Part shown: positions 46,441 through 59,316 of the stretch, in pieces
How positions within the stretch are numbered: position 1 is the first letter of the stretch
How the letters are laid out: each line of letters begins with the position of its first letter
NCBI GenBank assembly: GCA_030549775.1
Contig: CM060174.1
Span: 96,736,132 to 96,800,131, forward strand
DNA length: 64,000 bases
Direction: 5' to 3'
Source of the DNA: Tamarix chinensis
Lineage: Eukaryota > Streptophyta > Magnoliopsida > Caryophyllales > Tamaricaceae
The notes under the pieces: generated by a model
What the model was told of the DNA's origin: nothing
Database searches by the model: none
What the model saw: only the letters and a program-made list of their open reading frames with translations
Position numbers and translations under genes: made by a program

Positions 46441-48706
46441 TATTCAAATGGCCTTTTTTATTAATTTTTTAAAAAAAATAATTAAAATTGATTATATAAA
46501 ATTATTAATTAATATTTATAGATTAATGTAAAGTAAAGGTTAAGCAATGTAAAATATGAATGATTAGTGATATAATTAATAAAAGTAATTGTGTTATAAA
46601 TTGAACGTAATTAATGTAGAGTAGAGAATTAAATTTGATGTAAATTAATAAAAATAATATAAATAAAAAAGAAAATAATTATATAATATAATTAGGTACA
46701 GTAAATTTAAGATACCAAATTTTCGTGTACTAATGAGTGCAGTGAAGACGACAACGAAAGAAATTGCCTGAAGCTAGCCCGTGCATTGAACACAAAAAGA
46801 AGCACAAAGTTCACGAGGGTCTAAAATTCTTTTAAAACTTATATTAGGAAGTATTTTAATTCATGATAAATAATTGACAAAATGATTGAAATATCTGAAT
46901 TAAAACTTGAGTAATTTGATTGTTATAAGATATGTATTAATGAGGTGAGGGAAGGTAAATAAAGAAATAATAATAAATTTTTATTGTAATTTAAAGGATC
47001 TTGAAATAAAAATAAATACATCATAGGATATGTATCGTAAAATGGATAAAGAATTAGAAACACAATTTAATCATTACGTACGTTTAATTTGCATACATTA
47101 TCTTTGAAAGAAATTTAGATTTTCTGCGATCCGGCAAAAAAAATTAATCTATGAGCATCACAAATTAATAGTGTGTTCGAATCAAAGTTAGTCTACGTTA
47201 GGTTAAATTAGGCATGTGAACCTAGGTTCGGTAAAATTAGATAAATGTATTAAATTAATAATTAGGTATTTATTAGGTTAACATAAGTAAATAAAATATA
47301 GTCTCATTTAGATTGATATAAATGGAAGTTAATAATTCAAAATCATTAAGAGATTAGCCTTAAGCCCCTTAAATCATTAATTTAGAGATTAATAATTTTG
47401 GAGTTAATTGAGGTTAAATAAGGTTAATATTTAACTTAACCTAACTTAGATTAAGTCCTAAAAAATTACTAAACAAAGTTAACATAAAAATTAATCTCCA
47501 TTAACTTCACCTAACCTAAATCCAAACACACCATAAAGATAGACGGTTAGAAAAATTCATCAACAATAAAACCCGACGTGGGGAGGTGCAATTTCAAAAC
47601 AACCTCAAGTATCGTCGTCTTTGAAATAACTCAAGTAAGGATGATAAATTTCACCGCAAATTTGACTCTATTAGAAATTTTTTTAGTTAGGGGTATTTTT
47701 TTTAGTTTTAGGTTCAGGAATTTTTTTTAGGATGGAAAGGAAATAAAAAAATTTTCATTATATATATATATTAAAATAAATAAATTACTAATTTATTCCA
47801 AATTTTAATAAATTGTTTCTAAAATTGGGAATTTTTCTGGGTTTACAAATTCAGGACGAAAATGGTCATGTGATTCGTAAATTGGGAAAGGGATGAAGAT
47901 CTAATTTCCGTGATCGAGACCAAAAATCCCTAATTACAAAAAATTTATAATAAAAAAAAAGGACGAATTTAAAAATGCATGTGTTTTGAATTCAGGGATG
48001 AGAATAGGACCACGCCATCTCTAAAGTCAAGCACGAGGTTAGACTTGTCAGGCGGCTAATCCGATAGAGTCGGCCATGTTGGGCTAATAATTAGTTCAAG
48101 CATATCCGAATGGGATTACTTCCTGGCTTCTAACGTCAACATTAGCCGGAGTCGTGATAGACTTTTGTATTTTGCCAAACGTCAAATAGGGAAGTTAACG
48201 AGTTCAGGCCGCTTACAAAATTTTTAGACTTAATTTATTAACAATTTGCCTCGTCCTACTTATTTAGCTAAATGAACCTAAAAATATTATTTAAATTTTA
48301 TTTATTTATTAAACGAATCAAATTTAAATATAATAAATTTAATTTCAAGTTCATTTACGGTATGAAAGTTCATAAATTCAACTCGATTATTATAAAAGTT
48401 TACGAATTATTTTATTAATAGTTCAGGTTGATTTGTTAAATATCTATCTTAACTCGTTGAAAGTTCAATTTATTTATAAACAAGTCAAACTTAAACTCTA
48501 TTTTAACATTCATTTATTAAACAAGTCGGTTACAAGTCATCTAGCCTTAGCTTGAACTAGTTAACGGCCCCAATGCCAAACCTTTTCATCCCTGTGAATA
48601 TATCTCCCATACATTTACAGCTTATTTGGTTAGAGAGAATAAAATTATATGAATAAAAATTTAAGAAGAGATTTAAATATTCTATTATTTATTTTGAGGG
48701 ATTGGG
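46441..48706. other. AT-rich intergenic DNA
   Basis: Low-complexity sequence with TTAACCTAACTTA-type words around 47440-47520 and AACAAGTCAAACTTAAACTC-type words around 48240-48540, commonly seen in plant dispersed repeats. No coding region recognised. Confidence 0.4.
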
Positions 48707-48989
48707 TGAAATACCCCAAAACCCCAATTTTAGAAATTATGGCTAAAAAATAATTTATTAGAAAAATTAATTAAATAAATTATTTTATTCAAAATATAGG
48801 TGGAGTTATTTAAGGAAAATCAAGAGAAAAATGATAAATAATTTAATTAGAAAAAATTAGGGAGTGTTGCTAATTAAAATGGGTTTTTAAAAATTTATTC
48901 AAAAATAGCCTAAATTAATCTAAAAAGGAATTAATTATTATTTTTTAAATATTATTATTTTAAATGACACAAAAATACCAAAATACCAA

Positions 48990-49515
48990 ACCCACCTATT
49001 TTCCCTTTTTTCTTTTCTTTTCTTTTCTTTTTCTTCCTCTTTTCCCCTTTTCTTTTCATTCTCTATTTCCTTTTTCTTTTTCCTTCTCCTCCCCCCCCCC
49101 CCGACCTAGGCTAGCCCACCCCACGCAGCCCAGCTCCCCTTTCCCCTGTGCGGCCCAAGCTCACGCCGCACCTCCCCTCTCCTTTTTTTCCTTTCTTTCC
49201 CGGGCAGTCCAGTTTCATTTTTTTTTCTTTTCTTCTTTCTTTCTCCCTAGACCACCCTGTCCTGACCCTTCTTCTTCCCTAACGTACGGGCAGCGACCGA
49301 GGCACTGCGAGCCTGCCTCCCACCGGTCACCACCGCTGCCTGTCGTCCTTCCCTCCCTCTCCCGTCGCTTTCTTTCATTTTTTTGACCCCAATCGACCCT
49401 TTCCCCTCTCCCGAGTGCCCTGCCCCTTTCCCTTTTCCTCTTACCTCAACCTTGCCGCCCTGCCATAGCAGAACTGCCTTGACTACCACCACCGGCCGGC
49501 ATGCCTGGCACCTGC
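48990..49515 (+). repeat. Pyrimidine-rich tract of element D (5' portion)
   Basis: Runs of TTTTC, a poly-C stretch near 49090, and CCGGCCGGC near the end. The open frame at 48964-49386 encodes only Pro, Phe, Ser and Leu in biased runs and is not a gene. Confidence 0.7.
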
Positions 49516-49839
49516 TATAATCTCCCAAAATTCTAAAATCCTATAACTTAATAACTAACTTTTATTTGGGATAAATTAGCCTTTAAATCTATTTAATTTA
49601 ATTATTTTATGGATTTTTGAGTATATAAAATTAGATATAAATATTTAATAAATTAAAACAAATATTTATATTTTATCATACTCTTTTTATTTAAATAATT
49701 TTTCAAACCATTATTTTACTAAAATTATCCTTTTTAAACCCATATATTTTAATTATATTAAATTAAATTAATAAATAAATTTATTATCCAAAAATATTGT
49801 ATTTTATTATTTTATAAATTAAATTATTTTATTTTATCC

Positions 49840-51110
49840 CACTTTTCCTTTTCTCTTTCTTTCCTTTTTTCCCTTTTCCTTCTCCTTTTTCTTCTTTTTC
49901 TTCTTTCTTTCTTCTTCCTTTTTTCTTCCCTTGGGTCATCGGCCGGCCTGCCTCTCCCCCCCGCGCCTGGGCCGCAAGTCCACTCTTTTCCTCCCTCTCC
50001 TTCTCCCACGTCATCAGCCCACCAACCCCCTCTTTTTTTTTCCTTCCTCCCTCGCAAGAGTCATCCCACCTCCCTCCTTTCTTTTCTTTCCTTTCTCCCC
50101 CGACCGGGCTGGCCTACTCTCCTCCTCCCTTCGTTCGGCCTGGCACGCATGCAGACCCCTCCCCTTTCTTCTTTCTTTCTTCTTCTTCCATTTTCCCTGA
50201 TGCCATACCTAACCATCGTCCGCATCTCCGCTGCCCCACCTGTAACCCCCTCCCCCTATCTCTCTCTCTCTCGTCATTTTCTTGCCCTATCCTGGCCCCA
50301 CTACCTCTCCTTCTCCTTGCCCATACCCCTCTCTTCTCCTCCCACTCCCTATAACTCCCATTCCCCTACCACCCTACCGCCGCCCTACCAAGCCACCCTA
50401 TCCCCTCCATTCTCTTCCTCTTCTTTTTATTCCTCCTTCCCTACCTCATTTTGTCATTTTTTCGAGCTCCCCATGCCTTCCCCAACCTTCTTTTCCTTAC
50501 TTTCTTCTCCTTCCCTCATCCTCCCTGTTTTGCTTTACTACCACCATTCCATCGTTGCCACAGCCTCACCAGCCACCTACACCACCCCCTGCCATCCTCT
50601 ACCCCACCCCTGAACCATCACAGCACCCCTCGAGCCACCCCACAGCCTTCTTCTTCCTCCCCTCTTCTTTTTCTCTTCTTTTTCTCCCTTCTCGGCAGCC
50701 ACCCTAAAGTGCCCCTTTCCACTGACATGCCGCCGCATCTGCCACCACCTGAGCCACCAAAATAATCCCTACAACCCCCTCTACCACCCCCAAACCTCCT
50801 TTGGTTGAAACCACCACCCACAAGCCTTTATTTTCCCCCTCCTTTTTCCTTCCTCCTTATCCCTTCCATCTCGACCCATCTTGGTAGCCACCTTCGTGGC
50901 CTCTCTGCCGCCGCCTCCGCCGCCCTTGGCCACCTTCAACCCATCCCCGACGACCACCTACACCCCTTCTCCATCTCTGTACCCTTCCTTTGCCTTAAAT
51001 CCTCCCCCGCATGCCTTCTTTCCTAGCCCCAAACCACTAACCCAAAAATAGCCATATTTCCCTCCTTCCACCAACCTCCGAGCCCCTCCCCCTCATTTCT
51101 TTGCATGCAA
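49840..51110 (+). repeat. Pyrimidine-rich tract of element E
   Basis: CT-rich for 1.27 kb with CCACC and CTTCTTCC words. It keeps several overlapping long open frames in all three frames (up to 154 codons) because it lacks A on this strand; they are proline- and serine-rich noise. Confidence 0.75.
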
Positions 51111-51779
51111 CTCATGCTGCATGAGTAGTGTGAGTTGCTGCATGTCTTGGTTTGATTGGTTAATGATTTTAAGGTATAATAATATCATAATTTAAGTATT
51201 TGATTAATTAAGTATTGTAAAGTCTTAAACTTTGATTTTTCTTATTTCTAATATAATAAATATTGATATTATTTTTAGATATTGATTTTGCTAATCAAAG
51301 CTTGAACCTTTAACAAGAATACTGGTAAGGTTCGTTTTGAGGGAATCAAGGTAACCGTTAACCCCACTTAAACGCATGGTTAACGTATGTTAGCCCATTA
51401 GCCTTTTTAATGTATTATTATGCTTGATGTATGTTGTTTAATATAATATATATGGTTTCGGGTGTTGATTGATAACAAGAGTATGTTAGATTATATGCTA
51501 TTTATGGAAATATTGTTTAAGGTGAGAGTTTGGTTATTAATGAAAATGTTAAGTATTTATCCATGTTGTATCATGCTATTATGCCCTTTAATGCATGGTT
51601 AATGTTATTGTGAGCCCTAGGGGTATTTTAGTAATATGTCAGGTACAAGAATGTGGCCTAATATGTATAGGTGTTAATGAGTATTAAATTAAATATAATA
51701 GTTGTAGAGTTGGACAATAAGAATGGGGGTTAATATTAATATTTCATGTCGTGACAATAATTTAGTATAAGTGGTGTAA

Positions 51780-52440
51780 TAAGGGAAAAAATTGTAATCT
51801 GTAAGTAAAAAGGGTAAATTGGTAATTTTGGAAGTAAGGGGTAAAATGGTAATTTTGGAGGCAAGGGCAAATGGTAAATTATAAGAGAAAAGGGTAAAAT
51901 GGTAATTTTAGAGGTAAGGGGGTAAAATGGTATTTATGTGATTAAAGGACAAAATGGTAATTTTATAATTATAAGGGGAAAATGGTAATTTTATAATAAA
52001 AGGGCAAATGGTAATTTTGTAATTAAAGGGTAAAATGGTAATTTTATAATAAAGGGCAAAATGGCAATTTTATAATTAAAGGGACAAATGGTAATCTTGT
52101 AATTAAAGGGTAAGATGGTAATTTATAAGTGAAAAGGGTAAAATGGTAATTTCGTATGCAAAGGGTAAAACGGTAATTTTATAATTAAAAGGATAAAATG
52201 GTAAGTTTGTGAGTAAAGGGTAAAATGGTAATTTTATAAATAAAAGGGTAAAGCGAAAATTGGAAAGGAGTAACTTGATAATTTTAAAAATAGAGAAGGC
52301 AATTTGGTAATTTAACCAACTAAAGGGTAATTTGGTAATTATGATAATGTAGAAGGGTAATTTGGTAATTTATGCAACTAAAGGGGTAATTTGGTAATTA
52401 TAACAAAGGAGAAGGGCAATTCGGTAATCTAATCAACCAA
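51780..52440 (+). repeat. Minisatellite, ~28-31-bp unit
   Basis: About 20 copies of a unit like AAAGGGTAAAATGGTAATTTT. It sits between the 3' end of the leader and the CCCTCTAGGACATGC block of element E and was not seen in the other copies. Confidence 0.92.
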
Positions 52441-53529
52441 ATGGGAATTATGATAAATGTAAAAATTATGAAGGGTGATTAGTGACCTAATAAGTATGGG
52501 AGATAACTTGTTAGCCCAAATTGAGTAGGGATGTGGCTAAGAACAACTATGTGTGTATTATGTGCCTTGTGTGCCATGTGTTATGCCATATTTTGTACTT
52601 TATTCTTAATGATTAATCATTTATAGCACAACTTTGAGTGAATTTATGCTTATGTGATTTCCTTATGGCATATGGATGATGATTATATTTGTTGTGCATA
52701 CAATGTTATGTGATGTGACCCTCTAGGACATGCTTGCTAGGATATTTAATGTCGCAATGTGGGATGAAAGGATGAAAAAGGAAAAATGGGAAAGTAATAT
52801 AACCAAGGGGAAGTAAGTTGGCTAACGTAGGTAGGAATGACCCAAATAATCCATAAGCCATGAGTGGATGAATACAAGGGGACTTTACATAAATTGAAAG
52901 AGTGGGAGAATCTAGGGTTTGCATGGAATGGTTAGAGTCCCCATGGGGGCGAACTTTACATATGAAAAGTTGCTTTGGGACGTGAGAAAGTTAATAGAAG
53001 AGTGGTTTGGGAGACTGGAGGCTCTGGGTGAAAAATAGTACATAGGATAGCATAAGGGTACATAGGAGATCGAGTTAGGGTTTGAGAAGAAACCCTAATT
53101 TGACAAGGTGGAAAAAGGAAAAGAAAATAATAAAAATAAATGAGAATGAGCGGGGTATGAAGTGAGAGTTGGATCTAAGGGTCGTGATGTGTGGGGTGTT
53201 GAAATAGTTTGGGATGTGTAAGGTAGAGAAGGATGGGCTACATAGGCCCAAATTAGGGTTTATGGAGAAAACCTTAGGGTAAGGTGGTGAGTGGACTTTG
53301 GGGTATAAGGTAGTGGGCCTTGACCCACACACTTAGGAGTTGGGCTCCCGATGTGAGTAAGTGGATTAAGGGAAGGATGTCGAGGAGAGTTAGGAGGTGC
53401 AGAAGTCTCAAAACATGGGACGAGCCCTCTTGGGAGGATAAGTGTAGATATAGTTAGCCATGCATGTCTAGGGTGAAATCTGTTGAATAAGATACGGTAA
53501 AACACTAATCATGTAAAGTGGAAGATTAT

Positions 53530-53670
53530 TGAGACGGCCCTAGACCGATCCACCGGTATAATAGTGGCCAGGTGCCAGGGTGCCTTGGAGACCAATCCGT
53601 AGGCATATAATAGTGGTTAGGTGCGTTCTACCCTATAAGTGACCAATCCACCGGCTATAATAGTGGGGTA
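53530..53670 (+). repeat. CCACCGG/TATAATAGTGG array of E, first part
   Basis: Three units: GACCGATCCACCGG, GACCAATCCGTAGGC and GACCAATCCACCGGC, each followed by ATAATAGTGG. The array continues at 58390 on the other side of element F. Confidence 0.85.
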
Positions 53671-53846
53671 TCCCGAGCTCAATAAATCAAACCCTATGTT
53701 TGATAAGACACATAAAAGACACTAAATACTTACAGGGGAACACCATGTGTAACACCCCTAAATTTACTATTGAAAATTTTTTGTTTAAATCAAAAGGTTT
53801 AGCAGAAGCGAAAGATAAATTGTAAACTCGGGGGCGTTACCGCCAC

Positions 53847-53890
53847 ACTTAGTACCAGACCGGTACACTTCTACCGATCCAGTACTAAGT
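53847..53890 (-). other. Terminal hairpin of element F
   Basis: ACTTAGTACCAG and AGTACTAAGT are inverted arms around a loop, adjoining GCGTTACCGCCAC. On the minus strand it is preceded by GTTTTAG, an acceptor-like pyrimidine-AG at 53899-53898. Confidence 0.65.
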
Positions 53891-54419
53891 GCTAAGGCTA
53901 AAACCAAACAACATCAAGTGCGGAACATTAAAACATGGGTCGACATTTAACATAACTCATTAACGAAACATAAGTCAATTAGTATTTAGAATACGGTTTA
54001 GGATTACAACTTAATAGTACAATTTCAAAACATGAAGCGTAGTACAAAATACAGCTAAATAAAACAAGTCCCGAAGGATCGATATCCGGATTGCCTACTC
54101 ACTCAAGTCAAGCCTTCCACCCCAAATTAGTACCCGATCATAAACCTGCACAGGAGGTCTGCTCCCCACCATCAGTGGATCATCACAGGACCCATTCAAC
54201 CAAGGTAGTATCAATACGGGTCCAATACTGAGTAAGGGCGCCGGTGCACTAAGGCCAAGCATACAATCATACAACATGACACACATAGCACAATCACATA
54301 GGCAACGTGCGATAACACACAAGATAAGGCCTGAATACTTTCGGTGACTTATTCTTTATTCTCATTAATAATATGTTCATTCCACACGTATTCTTTAATA
54401 GTCCATGTGAGTACAGGAA

Positions 54420-54745
54420 CCCCACTATTATAACCGGTGGAACGGTCACGAGGGCCATGCCCTGCCACTATTATAGCCGGTGGACCGGTCACGAGGGTAA
54501 CATACCCTGCCACTATTATTTGTCGATGGACCGTTCTAGCCCCGACTCACAAGATGTTCCACTATAAATGTTTGTATCTTTCCCATGTCTTATCATTATT
54601 CTGATTAGTTTGTTGAGCACGGAATCCCCCACTATTATAGCCGGTGAAACGGTCACGAGGGTCATGCCCTGCCACTATTATAGCCGGTGGACCGGTCACG
54701 AGGGTAACATACCCTGCCACTATTATTTGTCGGTGGACCGGTCTG
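54420..54745 (-). repeat. CCACCGG/TATAATAGTGG array of F
   Basis: Two groups of three units on the minus strand, cores GACCGGTCCACCGGC and ATAATAGTGGCAGGG, with GGGTATGTTACCC in spacers. Group starts correspond to those in element B. Confidence 0.88.
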
Positions 54746-55299
54746 GGTCCGGCTCAACATCTTTATTTGTAAGTGGTTAGTGCCTTAACAGATCTTATTC
54801 AAAGGATTTTCACCCTTAACATGCATAAATCATTCGCTTTATACTTTACACATCACAAATAATAAAATTCCACATTCATAACTACACTTTAATCAATAAA
54901 TACACACGATAACACCAAACAACTCTAAGCAGGCATAACCAACCCTAATTGTCCACACCAAACCGTGGTTAACCACTCTTAACCCTATTTTACCATAACA
55001 ACCATACTTAGCCATCCCAAACCTTAATTATCCTCAATAAATCACAATTAGCTACTCCAACCCTACTTAATCACAACGACCCAGAGTTAATCACCCCAAA
55101 CCCTAATTCTGTCTCCTCCACACCCTTATAATACTCCACGTACTATTCTCCATCCAAAACAGTTAAACACCCAAATAATACTTGCATTACCTTCCTTACA
55201 TCCCAAATCAACCTTTCATACGTAAATTTTGCTCCCACGCAAACGTTACACATCCCATGCAACCTCTCGAACTTTTCACACAAACCCTAAATCCCATAC

Positions 55300-55620
55300 A
55301 ATCATTAACTCCCATGCAAAACCCTAAATACCACCATACAAACCATAACACCACCATGCAAACCCTAATACCAACATAAGCCATTAATACCACCATGCAA
55401 TCACTAATACCACCATACAAACCCTAATACCACCATGTGAACCCTAATACCACCATTCCAACCATAATACCACCATGCAAACCCTAATATCATCATGCAG
55501 CCATTAATACCACCATGCAACCATTAATACCGCCATAGAAACATTAATACCACCATACAAACCCTAATACCACCATACCAACCATAATACCACCATGCAA
55601 ACTTTAAGACTCCCATGCAT
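55300..55620 (-). repeat. Short-period repeat of F, ~25-30-bp unit
   Basis: About eleven copies, plus-strand form TACCACCATGCAAACCCTAA. The same unit occurs in element B at 13860-14060 in fewer copies. Confidence 0.88.
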
Positions 55621-56003
55621 GGTTCCCAACTCTCATTTATTTTGGACATTCCTTCCACTTAAATCTTCTCTCATGGATCATGAGGTACTTAGGTCAACCT
55701 CATATCCCCCTTAGTGGTCTCACTTCCCATTCCTTTCTTGTTATTCTTTTACTCCCATTTCATATTACCAAATACCCTAACATGCATGTCCTAGAGGGCC
55801 GTATCATAACACATCACAAACATCATACATATACATGTCATGCTCATGTCATAGAAAGCACATACAACATACCTCAATCTCTAAGCCGCACTACACATGA
55901 GACAAGTTATCCACAAATCACATAATACACGTCATAGCATGGCATACACAACATTCAACACATCCAAATTACACATAGCACAAGGCCATAGCTTCGTCCT
56001 TAC

Positions 56004-56065
56004 CTAAGGCGACACCGGGATTGGAGCATGCTCCTCTAACTCCTTAGGGCTTTGGTCGGAATTAC
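56004..56065 (-). other. 62-nt conserved block, candidate mini-exon (element F)
   Basis: Minus strand: preceded by TTTTCCCCTTTTATAG and followed by CCTTAG|GTAAGGA. It has a GGAGCATGCTCC palindrome at the same place as in the other three copies. Confidence 0.5.
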
Positions 56066-56529
56066 CTATAAAAGGGGAAAAATACTACGTATTAGTTTCC
56101 CTCGAAAGTACCATCATCCCTTATTCTAGTTTAGGATTAATGTTCTTATTACTAGAGAGGGTACTATACAAAGGCTAGGGTTTTTATCTTAATTTTAGTA
56201 TGCTAAATATTGCTAGTCAAAATGTATTTATTTTTTATACTTATCGTCATCCTTATTTTATTAGACCCGTTAGTTCAAATCTTGTAGTAATAGGGTTCAT
56301 GCTAACTATAGGGAAAATAGTGATAGTAATAATAATAGTTAGTGGCTAAAAAAAAGATATTGTAGTAAGGATGTTAGTGTTAAAGGCATTAGGGTTAATA
56401 TTAAATGGTAAGGTACCAAGGTTTAAGTATCCTTCTTAATTAACCAACAACATGATAACACACCAACTTTGAGTTAAATAACATTGATAATAATAAAAGT
56501 AGTAGTACTAATAACAATAATGATCAAGG

Positions 56530-56582
56530 TGCTAAGTATAATAATACTAATAATAATAATAAGGTTAGATTAAGTAGTAATG

Positions 56583-56645
<63 letters not shown>

Positions 56646-56788
56646 GTAATAGTAATAGTAATAATGTTAAGTATATAGAAGATAACAATCGAAAAGAATG
56701 ATAGTAATATAAGCGTCCCAATATTTACACTAAAAGTGGTAATGGTCAAGTTAGTACTAGTAAGAAAATAATAATATTAATGATAGAG

Positions 56789-56827
<39 letters not shown>

Positions 56828-56880
56828 GTAATATTAATAATGATAATATTAAGTATAATATGATTAATAGTAGTTAAAAT
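56530..56880. repeat. (AAT)n microsatellite stretch of F
   Basis: Two long near-perfect AAT runs (about 56580-56645 and 56785-56825) with interspersed AGT units. In the LTR model this is the first intron-like region. Confidence 0.9.
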
Positions 56881-56932
56881 TAATAATAGTTATAGAAAAG
56901 AGATATTAGGGTTTGGGTAAGTTGGAAACCAC

Positions 56933-57512
56933 CTAAGGTCGGTGGCGGCGCGTGGCGGCGATGGCGGCGGCGGTGGAGGAGGAAGAGAAGGGAAAAGATC
57001 AAGGTGGAGGCTAGATGGAAGGAGGAAAAGAGAATTTTGAGGTGGGGGAGGAAGCAACAGGTGGAGAGGAGTGGAATGAGGGTGGCGGTGTGGCAGGGGG
57101 CGGCGGTCAAAGGTGGTGGAGGATGGTAGAAGTTGGTGGAGGTAGGTGGAGAAGGAGGCAAGGGATGATGAGGGTAGGGGAAGGTAGGGGAGAGTCTGCT
57201 GGTTGTATTGGTGGGTGGTAGGAGGGCTGGTTGCAGCGAGGGTGGCTGTAGGAGGCGGCGCGAGGGGCGGTGAAGGGCTGAAGGTGGTGGTTCGGGATGG
57301 AAACTTTGCACGGCTAGGGCGGCACGTGCAGGGCAAGGCGGAGGGTGGTGGTGGCTTGGTTTTATCGAGGGAGGTGCAGGGAAGGTTCCGGTGGGCAGCG
57401 TTTGTTGCGGCGGTCACCAGCGGCGGCGAAATATGCAACTGATTGGGCGGCGTAGAGGGACAGAGTTTCTGGGTTGCGGGAAAAGAGGGCTCGATTATGG
57501 CTGCCATGGGGG
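56933..57512 (-). other. Leader region of F (candidate exon 1)
   Basis: From just below the TATA box to the donor-like CCTTAG|GTGG at 56932. It is GC- and pyrimidine-rich on the minus strand. It lies inside a 360-codon open frame (57972-56890) that also crosses the TATA box and the donor, so the open frame is unlikely to be the product. Confidence 0.4.
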
Positions 57513-57520
57513 TATTTATA
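57513..57520 (-). promoter_or_regulatory. LTR TATA box of element F
   Basis: Minus strand CCTATAAATACCCCC. The same box with nearly the same flanks is found in D (59317) and G (62305). Confidence 0.7.
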
Positions 57521-58389
57521 GGATAATTTAGAAGGAAAAAGACAAGGGGAGAAGAAGACGAGCGGGGCAAGTGTGGCAGGACCACCGGCCAGCGGTGGTA
57601 GGCGGTGCAGTAGGTTAGGTCGGGGAGGGGGAGAGAAAAAGGGAAAGAGATGGGCACGCGGGGAGGGGAGAGATGGGCTTTGTCGGGGTCGAAAAGAGGA
57701 AAGAAAATGACAGGGAGAGGGGCAGGTGAGGACGGCCGGGCGTTGGCTGGTGGCTGCAGGCGGAATCGGGGCTTCCAGTCGACGTTGCAGGTCGAGGCTG
57801 GGAAGAAGAAGACAGGGCAGGTGGACCGATCAGTCCAGGGGAAAGAAAGAAAAGAAAAAAAGGGATGGTTCAGCCGGGTGGGGGGCAACGGGCGACGAAG
57901 GAGGGCTGGGGAAATTTGGGTCGCGCGTAGGGAGAGGGGAGGAGAAGGGTCTGGGCTGACGGGCTGGCCCAACCGGGGGGAGATGAAAAGAAGAAAAAGA
58001 AAATAAGTAAAGGAGGAAGAAAGAAAAAAATAAAAGAAAGGAGAAGAGGAAAATGGAAAATGGAAAGATGATAAAATGGTTGGGTTGGGGGTATTTGGTC
58101 TTTATTGTTTATATATTTAATTTTAATAATAATTATTGTAAGTATAATAACTAAATTCACTTTTAAATTAATTAGGCTATTTTGGATAAATTGTCCTTAA
58201 CTTCCATTTTAATTAGTAAAATGTCCAAAAGTTTCTAAATAACTTATTTATTATTTTCTCCTTATTTTCCTCAATTAATTTCCTCTTTATTTAATAAAGT
58301 AATTTATTTTCCTAATTTTCCCTAATAAATCATTATTTTGCCATAATTCTTAAATTAGGATTTTTGGGGTATTTCACCATGAGAGTCGG

Positions 58390-58525
58390 GGCCAGACCGA
58401 TCCACAGGTATAATAGTGGGCAGGAGTGTTTTACCTTGGAGACCGATCCACGGGCATATAATAGTGGTTAGGTATGTTCTGCCCTATGAGTGACTAATCC
58501 ACCAGCTATAATAGTGGGGTTCCTG
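58390..58525 (+). repeat. CCACCGG/TATAATAGTGG array of E, second part
   Basis: Three units beginning GGCCAGACCGATCCAC, directly after the right copy of the CCATG duplication. Continues the array at 53530-53670. Confidence 0.85.
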
Positions 58526-59106
58526 CACTCGCATGGATATTTATAATCTGAGATAATTGATTAATGATGGACTAATGGCTTTAAGGCCCCAAAAGTATCG
58601 ATTGTTCATTATGACCTATTAATATTTGATTAACTTGTTAAGTATGTGAATGTACAAACGTGAGAATTATGTATGCACCATTGATATCTGAGTGACTTAT
58701 TAATTATGTGAATGTATGGATCTAAATATTATGTTTACACCTGTCGTTATATATGGGTATAGTGGTATATCATATGTTATATGGCGAGCTTGTTGTTAGG
58801 TGTGTTTTAAAGGGTTACTCAGTACTGTAGTACTAAAGGGTTCCATTCGTGGGGCCCCTGCCTATTCAATGGGCAGTGTCCCTTGCAGGTCGATCTCAAG
58901 TGTTGTTCAAGTGGGCTCCCGGGAAAGAGTGTAAGGAACTATCCGGAAAGTCTTAGGATTGTCCTCTTTCTCTTTTAAATTCTTGTTTCAATGTATTCGT
59001 TGTTTTGTAACCACCACTGGTGGATTTTAGTCTCATAAGTTGTTTACTACGCTACTCTGATTTAAATATGTCTGAGTTTCTGGTAAGTTGTATTCTTCTC
59101 TTTTAG

Positions 59107-59267
59107 CCTTAGCACTTAGTACGGGAATGGTAGGAGTGAACCGGTATGGTACCAAGTATGGCGATAATATCCCTAGAATTCACGGTTTTATTATTTTACT
59201 TCGGCTAATTATTTTTAATAAAATAAATTTTTTTAGTAGAAAAGTAGTGAATTTTGGGGGTGTCACA
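59107..59267 (+). other. Hairpin-bearing 3' terminus of element E
   Basis: Preceded by TTCTTCTCTTTTAG (acceptor-like). CCTTAGCACTTAGTACG and GTATGGTACCAAGTATGG form the arms, then about 100 AT-rich bases to GGGGGTGTCACA. Confidence 0.6.
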
Positions 59268-59316
59268 CCTACACCCCCTTGTCTTTTTCCCCTTGTCATT
59301 TCCCACCAAATTGGCC

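Larger units (their letters stand above)
53748..58376 (-). mobile_element. Element F: complete LTR-type unit (4,629 bp), minus-oriented, inside E
   Basis: Plus-strand ends are TGTAACACCCC and GGGGTATTTCA, with a perfect 5-bp target duplication CCATG (53743-53747 and 58377-58381). Removing F and one CCATG restores the CCACCGG array of E. Read on the minus strand it starts TGAAATACCCC, then a TATA box (57520-57513), a GC- and pyrimidine-rich leader, donor TTAG|GT (56932), an AAT-rich stretch, the 62-nt block (56065-56004), GCATGTCC-type block (about 55790), a minisatellite, the CCACCGG array, the GCAG site (54146) and the hairpin (53890-53847). TG...CA ends and a 5-bp duplication mean LTR-type integration. 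No coding domain. Confidence 0.85.
49516..59267 (+). mobile_element. Element E: LTR-type unit inserted in D (interrupted by F)
   Basis: The left end TATAATCTCCCAAAATTC is an eroded form of TGTAACACCCCAAAATTC. The right end is AGTGAATTTTGGGGGTGTCACA. Flanks are CCTGC (49511-49515) and CCTAC (59268-59272), a 4/5 match for a target duplication. Without F it is about 5.1 kb. Modules in order: AT-rich, pyrimidine-rich leader (49840-51110), a 30-bp minisatellite (51780-52440), CCCTCTAGGACATGC (near 52717), the CCACCGG array split by F, the GCAG site at 58888 and the hairpin at 59114-59157. No gag or pol, so it is a solo LTR or a non-autonomous unit. Confidence 0.65.

Noticed and set aside
50149..50821. 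Several overlapping open frames of 100-154 codons
   Set aside because: All three plus frames are open at once in a CT-rich tract, as expected from the base bias and not from coding.
56890..57972. 360-codon open frame on the minus strand
   Set aside because: Proline/serine-rich, crosses the LTR TATA box and a donor-like site, overlaps other open frames, and comes from a strand poor in A. Likely compositional.
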